Below, piece by piece: positions 1 through 4,614 of a stretch of 5,979 bases of DNA; positions within the stretch are counted from its first letter, which is position 1; the number at the start of each line of letters is the position of its first letter. The stretch is from contig CAYHKY010000078.1 of assembly GCA_964357355.1 (NCBI GenBank), forward strand, positions 1 to 5,979. Reading direction: 5' to 3'. This DNA comes from CAYHKY01 sp964357355. GTDB lineage: Bacteria > Patescibacteriota > Microgenomatia > UBA10105. Made by a program: the position numbers and the translations under genes. The notes under the pieces are model-generated. The model searched no databases. It saw nothing but the letters and a program-made list of their open reading frames with translations, and was not told where the DNA came from.

Positions 1-973
1 GTAAATAATCTCTGCCATAAGGCATACAATATTTACCGTCTGGGCCATCATTAAACCCGCATCTTATGTTTTTCGGACAAAAACTAACATCAGTGTCGTT
101 TTTACAGCGCGCATTCGAATCACCATCCGTAGTTACTAATTCAACGCGTTTGCTTCCAGGAAGCGGCGGTGTCACAGCAAAATACCGATGCATCGCCATA
201 TAAGCTTCACCGATATTGGTACCATTTTGACAGGAAACTGTTGATCCTACATTGCTTTGTCTACAAATTTCGGTCAATCCCTGTCCGTTATTTGCATTAG
301 AAAACTGGGTTATAACTGCATCAAGAAGTCTCTGGTGATTATTGGTCGGGATTAAATTTCCAGAACCGTCTGACATCCATTTAGTACTACCGCCAAAAGC
401 CAGAAGTCCTATAAATATATGGTCATTTTGGGGAGAATTTTTAATGGTGGTAATAAAATCTATTATCGCCTGGCGCTGGGCTTGCCAGCGATCATTAGTA
501 GCAGTACAGCTAGAACCCGCTGCACATGCCGATCCATTCATACTTCCGGTACAGTCAAATGCTAAAATCATCTCAATATTTTCTACCCCACCGCTAACCT
601 CAGTTGTAGTTTTTATTGCTTCAATCTTACTTACTGCATAGGGACGTTTTGCTGTTACTATTACAGTTTGTGTGTGCGTTGTAGGGTCTTCTTGCGACAT
701 CACTTCAAGAGTAGCATTATCAGACAAAGTAAAGATTCCATTTGCAGGTAAAGGAGCATCATATCCTAATATACGTTCAAATATATCGTATATTTCCGAC
801 TCTGCACGGTAAGTGGTGATGAGCGTATCCGAAAATGATTGCTTACGGGATACTGCCAAAAGTAGACGGGTTTGTATGACGGCAACGACCAGTACAGCGA
901 TAAAAGTGAGTAAAAGCACAGACATATAACTGGCAATTCCGTTATTTTTCTTGCTTAATGTTTTTAATTTCAT
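1..973 (-). CDS. PilX-like pilin N-terminus fused to a VWA (MIDAS) domain, 3' end missing
   Basis: The frame is open for 324 codons from the ATG at 973-971 to the window edge, so the C-terminus is missing. Residues 12-39 are one hydrophobic helix starting NNGIASYMSVLLL, followed by a TYRAESEIYDIF stretch (54-65). Both resemble PilX N-terminal domains (G-A-S-L helix, then AAESG). There is no Glu at +5 and no clear prepilin cleavage site, as in GspK/PilX-type minor pilins. From about residue 132 a VWA domain follows: DCTGS at 140-144, Thr252 in GTNIGEA and Asp283 in TTDGD supply a complete metal-ion-dependent adhesion site. Nine cysteines lie between 141 and 316, suggesting an extracellular, disulfide-bonded fold. 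The ATG sits one base after the stop of the PilW-like gene with no Shine-Dalgarno, so translation is probably coupled. By analogy with PilX and PilY1 it should sit at the pilus tip as adhesin or primer (inference). A TadG-type VWA protein is the alternative. Confidence 0.85.
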   Translation of the reverse strand, partial: MKLKTLSKKNNGIASYMSVLLLTFIAVLVVAVIQTRLLLAVSRKQSFSDTLITTYRAESEIYDIFERILGYDAPLPANGIFTLSDNATLEVMSQEDPTTHTQTVIVTAKRPYAVSKIEAIKTTTEVSGGVENIEMILAFDCTGSMNGSACAAGSSCTATNDRWQAQRQAIIDFITTIKNSPQNDHIFIGLLAFGGSTKWMSDGSGNLIPTNNHQRLLDAVITQFSNANNGQGLTEICRQSNVGSTVSCQNGTNIGEAYMAMHRYFAVTPPLPGSKRVELVTTDGDSNARCKNDTDVSFCPKNIRCGFNDGPDGKYCMPYGRDYL

Positions 974-974
974 A

Positions 975-1466
975 TTAATTATTTGTACCTACTCTTTGCG
1001 AAACAACGAGTCGAAGAGTATCCTTTACAGCAATAAATTCTTTATGATGCATTTCAATCAGTAACTCCAGACTTACAGGAATATGGGAAATTGTTCGGGA
1101 AAAATTTCTGATTGTGCAGTTAGAAATGACTACCTGTTTCGGTGTTAGAGTGGATTCATTTTTTAAAAAATTTTTTGCAGCTAAATCACAACGATAAGAA
1201 ATGACCTCACCGTTTGTAGCCTCGATATCTAGTTGCTGTGGTGAAAGAATATTTACAGTTTTTGCCCAGCGGACTTGATTGGAAAGTTCAACTTGTAAGT
1301 CGTTCTTGGTTTGTTCCAGGATGTCGAGTTGTTTAACCCGCGAATTTGAGTTAAACAATGCAAACATCAGAGACGTTGATCCCAAAAATATCATTCCAGT
1401 AAGGGAGATACCGGCTAAGAGTTCAATGAGGCTAAATCCTTGAATAATACTGGTGCGGTGTTTCAT
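975..1466 (-). CDS. GspJ/PilW-like minor pseudopilin
   Basis: A 163-residue protein with a textbook class III (type IV prepilin) signal: a short leader MKHRTSIIQG, then FSLIELL with cleavage expected after Gly10 and Glu15 at mature position +5. The hydrophobic helix runs from about 11 to 37 and would embed the protein in the membrane before pilus assembly. The rest is polar, with a helical stretch (VKQLDILEQTKNDLQVEL, 44-61) and a beta-rich C-terminal part. Cys93 and Cys117 are the only cysteines and could form a disulfide outside the cell. Size and third position among the pseudopilins suggest a GspJ/PilW role, but similarity outside the N-terminus is weak, so the subtype is an inference. 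It lies 8 bases after the PilV-like gene with no Shine-Dalgarno; the upstream sequence is AT-only around TAATTAAATAATAAC. Confidence 0.85.
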   Translation of the reverse strand: MKHRTSIIQGFSLIELLAGISLTGMIFLGSTSLMFALFNSNSRVKQLDILEQTKNDLQVELSNQVRWAKTVNILSPQQLDIEATNGEVISYRCDLAAKNFLKNESTLTPKQVVISNCTIRNFSRTISHIPVSLELLIEMHHKEFIAVKDTLRLVVSQRVGTNN

Positions 1467-1474
1467 GTTATTAT

Positions 1475-1990
1475 TTAATTAGTTTGCAATTGCTTTATGA
1501 CTAAGAGATCGCCTTTAATTTCTCTTAAGCCTGAGGGTTCATTCCAGGATACAGTTACCATAATTTTGCGGCTATTAGGATCAAATGATGGGTGTGTTGG
1601 GCTGCATCCCGGATCTTCAATTTGCATACCGGTCTCGGTATTTCGACAGACGAAGTTAATTTCTATTTTGCGGCCAAACAAGGCTTCTAGGTTCACGTCT
1701 GATCCCTCGATAAGTTCCCATTTGCCGTTGTGAACCGGTTTGTAGACGTTTGGAGCTGTAAACGTCACCCAATCATTGGTTGTCATAAACACATGGTAGG
1801 TAACTTCCAATGCTTCCTGCAAAAGTAGTGTTGCTTCAGTTTCGTGGATTGATTTTTTAGTCCTGGTCAATAAAAAATTAAGTGTAGGCATGATAGTAAC
1901 AGCGATCATACCCATGATAGCCACCGACAAAATCGCCTCCATAATAAAATATCCGTTACAATTTTGCTGCCAATATTTTCTTGTTCGCAT
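1475..1990 (-). CDS. GspI/PilV-like minor pseudopilin
   Basis: A 171-residue type IV pilin-like protein. Its prepilin signal is MRTRKYWQQNCNG followed by YFIMEAILSVAIMGMIA: cleavage after Gly13, Glu18 at mature +5, and Tyr instead of the usual Phe at +1. Residues 14-42 form the hydrophobic helix. Then comes LLLQEALEVTYHVFMTTNDW (56-73), the place where PilV/GspI-like proteins have a QEGIEAVR...DSNW-type helix, and a late VTVSW strand (145-149) typical of GspI. Cys115 and Cys129 may form a disulfide. I start it at the ATG at 1990-1988, one base after the previous stop (TAATATG), and not at 2023. The longer form would overlap the GspH-like gene by 32 bases and lengthen the leader by 11 residues, while the 1990 start copies the junction before the VWA gene. 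Role: probable tip-complex subunit. Confidence 0.86.
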   Translation of the reverse strand: MRTRKYWQQNCNGYFIMEAILSVAIMGMIAVTIMPTLNFLLTRTKKSIHETEATLLLQEALEVTYHVFMTTNDWVTFTAPNVYKPVHNGKWELIEGSDVNLEALFGRKIEINFVCRNTETGMQIEDPGCSPTHPSFDPNSRKIMVTVSWNEPSGLREIKGDLLVIKQLQTN

Positions 1991-1991
1991 A

Positions 1992-2426
1992 TTAGGGCTC
2001 AATTTCAACCACGCCTGTTGCATGAATTATGATGGATTTTTCCGTACCGTGGTTATTCCTGACTAAAATTATTTGCGGTGCCGTTGAACCTGTTCCTATC
2101 TCATACCATACTCTGAAGTTATTAGGGATTGTAACGTCTCGTTCCAAATCATACGTTTCTATATACTCCCATGTTGCTGGTGTACCGCTTGCTAAAGCAT
2201 AGGAGGTGGAATCTATCCGAATGATTGCCCAGCCTTTGGTATCTTTAGCTTCCCTGGCAAATATGTGAGCTTGGCGTAAACGGTCAGAAAGCTGCTCAGC
2301 GCTAGCAACCAGCGCTTGGTTGGATCTGGCGGTAATAAAAGCATTTCCCAAAGGCAAAGAAACTGTCGCAACCAAGGCAATTACCAGCAATAATTCTACC
2401 AATGTGAAGGCAGGTGAGTCTCGCAT
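1992..2426 (-). CDS. GspH/FimT-like pseudopilin
   Basis: A 144-residue pseudopilin. The leader is only MRDSPA, followed by FTLVELLLVIALVATVSLPL, so prepilin peptidase cleavage is expected between Ala6 and Phe7 with Glu11 at mature +5. Ala at -1 in place of Gly is unusual. After the helix, QLSDRLRQAHIFAREAKDTKGWAI (45-68) matches the L...L..AR.EA pattern of GspH/FimT/FimU proteins. The C-terminus ends with strands of the form SIIIHATGVVEIEP, the usual GspH finish (I-I-I...G-V-V-I). It has no cysteines. It begins 3 bases after the TGA of the upstream gene without a Shine-Dalgarno and ends one base before the PilV-like start. In type II secretion and type IV pili this subunit is part of the minor-pilin set H-I-J-K that primes fibre assembly in the cytoplasmic membrane. 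Confidence 0.86.
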   Translation of the reverse strand: MRDSPAFTLVELLLVIALVATVSLPLGNAFITARSNQALVASAEQLSDRLRQAHIFAREAKDTKGWAIIRIDSTSYALASGTPATWEYIETYDLERDVTIPNNFRVWYEIGTGSTAPQIILVRNNHGTEKSIIIHATGVVEIEP

Positions 2427-2429
2427 AAA

Positions 2430-2930
2430 TCATTGAACTATGATAGTAAGCGGCGCAGTTTGAATTCGTAATGGTTTTGAATACGTCGTAGCAACTTGAT
2501 CGCTTAACGTTACAGTATAAGTGCCTGGAGCGGTGCTAATGATTTCTACTTCTCCTATCTTAGTTCTGCCATTGAAAGGCGTCTGGTAAGTAATATTTGT
2601 AGGATTTATAGAAACGGGAGTATGTGCATCTACAAATAGCTGTACGCCAAGTTGCGGGACAAGTTCTCTATCGGCTAAAAAACTGGCCATGACAGAAACT
2701 TTTGTAGGAGTATTTGGGGTTGTTATGACAGTTCCCGGTTCAAACCAAAGTCTGAGTTCATTTTGAGCATCAGCACGAGAGCCCAGCGATAATTTATCCG
2801 GAGACAGTATTAACCAAAGCATAAACGGGGACAGGGCTGCCAAAAGAAAAACCACTACAAGGCCTTGATACTGACCCAGTATCTGTTTTATACTTTTCAG
2901 AGTACGGAGGCGATTAATATTGTTTAGCAT
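2430..2930 (-). CDS. Membrane-anchored or secreted beta-rich protein of unknown function, first gene of the pilus operon
   Basis: I do not recognise this 166-residue protein. It has a basic N-terminus (1-20, R/K-rich), one hydrophobic segment at about 23-43 (GLVVVFLLAALSPFMLWLIL), and then an extracytoplasmic part with no cysteines. SRADAQ at 51-56 carries an AxA pattern that could be a signal peptidase I site; otherwise it is a single-pass anchor with the C-terminus outside. Residues 58-166 are rich in short beta-prone stretches: RLWFEPG, TKVSVMASF, LGVQLFVDA, GEVEIISTAPGTYTVTL and LRIQTAPLTIIVQ. The APGTYTVTL element is common in Ig-like or cohesin-like sandwiches. It has no prepilin signal. 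Being first, with the next gene 3 bases on, it is likely made with the pseudopilins and may be a pilus-associated or alignment component (inference). This gene carries the only TGA stop in the window. Confidence 0.75.
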   Translation of the reverse strand: MLNNINRLRTLKSIKQILGQYQGLVVVFLLAALSPFMLWLILSPDKLSLGSRADAQNELRLWFEPGTVITTPNTPTKVSVMASFLADRELVPQLGVQLFVDAHTPVSINPTNITYQTPFNGRTKIGEVEIISTAPGTYTVTLSDQVATTYSKPLRIQTAPLTIIVQ

Positions 2931-2945
2931 ATTAGTATCTACTTT

Positions 2946-2975
2946 ATCCTAACTCTAATGGCACGCCTATTTCAA
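2946..2975 (-). promoter_or_regulatory. Candidate promoter of the leftward pilus operon
   Basis: On the minus strand, TTGAAA (2975-2970; 5 of 6 to the -35 consensus) is followed by an 18-base spacer and TAGGAT (2951-2946; 4 of 6 to the -10 consensus). Transcription would begin near 2939, leaving an RNA leader of about 9 bases before the ATG at 2930, with no Shine-Dalgarno. It lies in the 68-base divergent gap shared with the DedA gene. The only rightward candidate there is a weak TTAAAT at 2984-2989 with no convincing -35. Confidence 0.35.
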
Positions 2976-2998
2976 GTGATCTGTTAAATATTCGACTT

Positions 2999-3625
2999 AT
3001 GGAATTGACACATTTGATTGAAACTATTGGATATCTGGGGTTGTTTGCAGTCATTTTTGCCGAATCTGGCTTATTAATAGGCTTTTTCCTGCCGGGTGAT
3101 AGTGTACTTTTCACGGCGGGTTTTTTGGCTTCTCAAGGAATTTTTTCTTTACCCATTTTACTCGTAACTTGTTTTACCGCAGCGGTTTTGGGAGACAATG
3201 TGGGATATGCGTTTGGAGTTAGAGTCGGAAAGAAATTGTTTTCCCGGGAAGATTCCCTTTTATTTCACAAAAAAAACGTGCTGAAAGCCCAAGAATTTTA
3301 TCGAAAACATGGTGCAAAAACAATCGTCATTGCCCGTTTTATGCCGGTAGTTCGTACTTTTGCACCCATAGTTGCAGGGATTGGTACGATGCAATATTCG
3401 ACTTTTATTAAGTACAATCTGGTTGGTGGACTTCTCTGGGCAATCGGACTTAATATTTCCGGGTTTTTCCTGGGGCGTCTCATTCCGGATGTAGATAGGT
3501 ATATAGTGCCGATAGTCTTGTTGATAGTCATCGCTTCAATAGCGCCCAGTGTGTGGCATCTTCTCAAAGATCCGGATCATCGCGCGGAAATTGGGAAATT
3601 ACTCAGACGTTTTATCAAAAAGTAA
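2999..3625 (+). CDS. DedA-family (VTT domain) membrane protein, probable undecaprenyl-phosphate recycling transporter
   Basis: A 208-residue polytopic membrane protein of usual DedA length. Family marks are in order: the acidic re-entrant motif FAESGLLIGFFLPGDS (20-35, Glu22 and Asp34), GDNVGYAFGVRVGKK (65-79), and the signature ARFMPVVRTFAPIVAG (112-127) with Arg113, Pro116 and Arg119. C-terminal helices cover about 141-160 and 167-186, and the tail is basic (LLRRFIKK). DedA proteins are needed for envelope homeostasis, and members have been shown to return undecaprenyl phosphate across the cytoplasmic membrane; which lipid this one moves cannot be told from sequence. It starts the rightward operon (next gene 3 bases downstream) and diverges from the pilus operon. 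No Shine-Dalgarno precedes the ATG, and the leader may be very short. The family call is firm; the substrate is inferred. Confidence 0.93.
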   Translation: MELTHLIETIGYLGLFAVIFAESGLLIGFFLPGDSVLFTAGFLASQGIFSLPILLVTCFTAAVLGDNVGYAFGVRVGKKLFSREDSLLFHKKNVLKAQEFYRKHGAKTIVIARFMPVVRTFAPIVAGIGTMQYSTFIKYNLVGGLLWAIGLNISGFFLGRLIPDVDRYIVPIVLLIVIASIAPSVWHLLKDPDHRAEIGKLLRRFIKK

Positions 3626-3628
3626 GTT

Positions 3629-3874
3629 ATGCAAAAAAAGAAAAAAAGGTCTTTTCATGCGCTTGATGCATGGCCGCCACCCAGAAAAAAAGGGGGCGAA
3701 GAAGAAAAACGCAACCCAAATTTACCCCGAAATGTAAGCTACAAAGATCCTTGGGCACTTGATGAACCTCTGGAAGGTCCGGTATATGACATAGTCGACC
3801 CCAAAGAACAAGAATTAGAGAAACGGGAGCTGGAGGAGGAAAAAGACGATGAAGAACGACCTCATGAAAAGTAA
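3629..3874 (+). CDS. Small charge-polarised hydrophilic protein, unknown function
   Basis: An unrecognised 81-residue protein without membrane segment, signal peptide or cysteine. Charge is strongly segregated: residues 1-21 are basic (MQKKKKRSF, then PPPRKK), the middle is Pro/Asp/Trp-containing (NVSYKDPWALDEPLEGPVYDIVDP, 35-58), and residues 59-81 are a Glu/Lys/Asp helix-like tail (ELEKRELEEEKDDEER). It is likely largely disordered and cytoplasmic. It begins 3 bases after the DedA stop (TAAGTTATG, coupled, no Shine-Dalgarno), and its last codons overlap the next gene by 26 bases, which supports a real gene in an operon. The acidic tail codons GAG-GAG-GAA also supply the Shine-Dalgarno of the downstream gene. 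Role unknown; the basic end could bind nucleic acid or the membrane surface (speculative). Confidence 0.65.
   Translation: MQKKKKRSFHALDAWPPPRKKGGEEEKRNPNLPRNVSYKDPWALDEPLEGPVYDIVDPKEQELEKRELEEEKDDEERPHEK
3834..3839 (+). promoter_or_regulatory. Shine-Dalgarno inside the upstream gene
   Basis: AGGAGG lies 9 bases before the ATG at 3849, within the codons for the acidic tail of the small upstream protein. It decides the start of the methyltransferase-like gene at 3849 and not at the in-frame ATG at 3864, whose upstream sequence has no comparable site. Confidence 0.7.
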
Positions 3875-4217
3875 ATTAACCACCCCATTTTTTAAACGAG
3901 TGTATACTATAGTTCAACAAATACCGTACGGAAAGGTTACAACTTACGGCCTTATAGCTAGTACTTTGGGAACAAAAGATGCCCGTCGTGTTGGTCATGC
4001 ATTGCATGCTAATCCGGATGAAAGCAATATTCCCTGTCATCGTGTGGTCGATAAAACTGGTAGATTGGCTCCTAATTTTGCCTTTTCCGGATGGCGGGAA
4101 CAAGAACAAAGACTTAAATCTGAAGGAGTTAACTTTGTTGATGAGATGCATGTGCGTATCGATCTGCATTTATGGCATCCTGATCAATCGAATCTCCACT
4201 TGACTCAAACTTCGTAA
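3849..4217 (+). CDS. One-domain O6-methylguanine-DNA methyltransferase family protein (PCHR active site)
   Basis: A 122-residue protein covering only the DNA-binding/active-site domain of the MGMT (Ogt/Ada C-terminal) family. The winged-helix part contains IPYGKVTTYGLIASTLG (25-41, with the base-flipping Tyr33). Then ARRVGHALHANP (45-56) carries the arginine finger (Arg46), and NIPCHRVVDKTGRL (60-73) holds the alkyl-acceptor Cys63 in PCHR. Because the cysteine is kept, it should be a suicide alkyl acceptor and not an alkyltransferase-like protein, where Trp replaces Cys. However, the C-terminal half (FAFSGWREQEQRLKSEGVNF, 77-96, ending in a HLWHPD tail) resembles the short ATL/YbaZ-style proteins more than classical Ogt, and there is no N-terminal Ada-like domain. 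It is the last gene of the DedA operon, overlapping the small acidic protein by 26 bases. Role: direct reversal or flagging of O6-alkylguanine in DNA, in the cytoplasm. Confidence 0.92.
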   Translation: MKNDLMKSKLTTPFFKRVYTIVQQIPYGKVTTYGLIASTLGTKDARRVGHALHANPDESNIPCHRVVDKTGRLAPNFAFSGWREQEQRLKSEGVNFVDEMHVRIDLHLWHPDQSNLHLTQTS

Positions 4218-4238
4218 GTCTTTTACACTCTTGTATAG

Positions 4239-4263
4239 AGATAAATTTCCGAAATTTTTATCT
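4239..4263 (+). terminator. Weak AT-rich hairpin between the MGMT-like and DUF378 genes
   Basis: AGATAAA (4239-4245) pairs with TTTATCT (4257-4263). Three inner A-U pairs close around CCG, with a two-base bulge on the 3' side. No U-run follows (TTCGCTG), so it is a poor intrinsic terminator. It could be an attenuating or processing hairpin ahead of the strongly translated DUF378 gene, or mean nothing. Confidence 0.25.
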
Positions 4264-4284
4264 TTCGCTGTGAAGTAAATATAG

Positions 4285-4292
4285 AGGAGGTG
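4285..4292 (+). promoter_or_regulatory. Near-perfect Shine-Dalgarno of the DUF378 gene
   Basis: AGGAGGTG followed by AATC lies 7 bases before the ATG at 4300. This is almost the full complement of the 16S rRNA tail, so it fixes the start and predicts strong translation. Most other genes here have no such site. Confidence 0.85.
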
Positions 4293-4299
4293 AATCTAA

Positions 4300-4524
4300 A
4301 TGAAGGAATTACACATGGTAGCATTTACGTTAGTTATTGTCGGTGCCGTAAATTGGGGTTTGGTTGGACTTCTGGATTACAATCTTGTAGGTATGGTTCT
4401 TGGATCGTGGCCTGCAGTTGAAAAGCTGGTTTATGTGCTTGTAGGTGCTTCGGCCGTATATCTGGTAGCTACACATATGAATGACTGCAAAGTCTGCATG
4501 GATGTATCAAAGAAGAGAAAATAA
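4300..4524 (+). CDS. DUF378 family small membrane protein
   Basis: A 74-residue protein with two hydrophobic helices (about 6-24 and 41-59) and the DUF378 (YuzA-like) signature: VIVGAVNWGLVGLLDYNLVGMVLG at 12-35, with the invariant NWG at 18-20, then a second helix LVYVLVGASAVYLV. The length is normal for the family. The biochemical role of DUF378 is unknown. The C-terminus carries HMNDCKVCMDVSKKRK, a CxxC pair (Cys63, Cys66) and a basic tail. The pair is absent from the Bacillus-type sequences I know and could bind a metal or be a redox pair (inference). An excellent Shine-Dalgarno precedes it and a strong terminator follows 19 bases after the stop, so it may be an abundant product, either alone or as the end of the DedA transcript. 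Confidence 0.92.
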   Translation: MKELHMVAFTLVIVGAVNWGLVGLLDYNLVGMVLGSWPAVEKLVYVLVGASAVYLVATHMNDCKVCMDVSKKRK

Positions 4525-4543
4525 ATTGACTATAATTTTTTTT

Positions 4544-4582
4544 AAAATCTCGCCCGCACAAATTTATAAAGGGCGAGATTTT
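4544..4582 (+). terminator. Rho-independent terminator after DUF378
   Basis: A 12-base-pair perfect stem: AAAATCTCGCCC (4544-4555) pairs with GGGCGAGATTTT (4571-4582). The loop is 15 bases, and the stem runs into TTTTT ending at 4583. The GC-rich core is at the loop side and the U-rich side faces downstream. It separates the DUF378 gene from the LCP gene, so the latter needs its own promoter within 4583-4614 or inside this region. Confidence 0.88.
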
Positions 4583-4614
4583 TGTCCAGAGGGTAAATAT
4601 TAGCTTCGTGTTTC

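Noticed and set aside
342..641. A 99-codon plus-strand frame
   Set aside because: It lies fully antisense to the VWA gene, whose reading frame has clear motifs; no recognisable domain and no ribosome-binding site.
1475..2023. Longer PilV-like form starting at 2023
   Set aside because: It would overlap the GspH-like gene by 32 bases and add 11 residues to the leader; the ATG at 1990 directly after the stop gives a normal prepilin leader.
2430..2432. TGA separating two genes in the same frame, which might suggest TGA recoding (Gly or Trp) and a fusion
   Set aside because: All other genes have full-length domains under the standard code without internal TGA, and a fusion would bury a prepilin signal mid-protein. 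Same frame occurs by chance one time in three.
3298..3567. Minus-strand frame within the DedA gene
   Set aside because: Antisense to the conserved DedA signature; no domain of its own.
3549..3737. Plus-strand frame bridging the end of DedA and the small hydrophilic gene
   Set aside because: Out of frame with both, no ribosome-binding site, and the frame beginning at 3629 has better operon spacing.
3979..4203. Plus-strand frame inside the MGMT-like gene, and the opposite-strand frame at 3876-4169
   Set aside because: Both are out-of-frame shadows of a gene with an intact PCHR active site.
3849..4217. Call as an alkyltransferase-like (ATL) protein
   Set aside because: ATL proteins carry Trp or another residue instead of the active-site Cys; this one has PCHR.
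4526..4536. TTGACTATAAT, which resembles -35 and -10 boxes
   Set aside because: The two hexamers abut with no spacer and no partner lies at 16-18 bases on either side; transcription from here would also run straight into the terminator.
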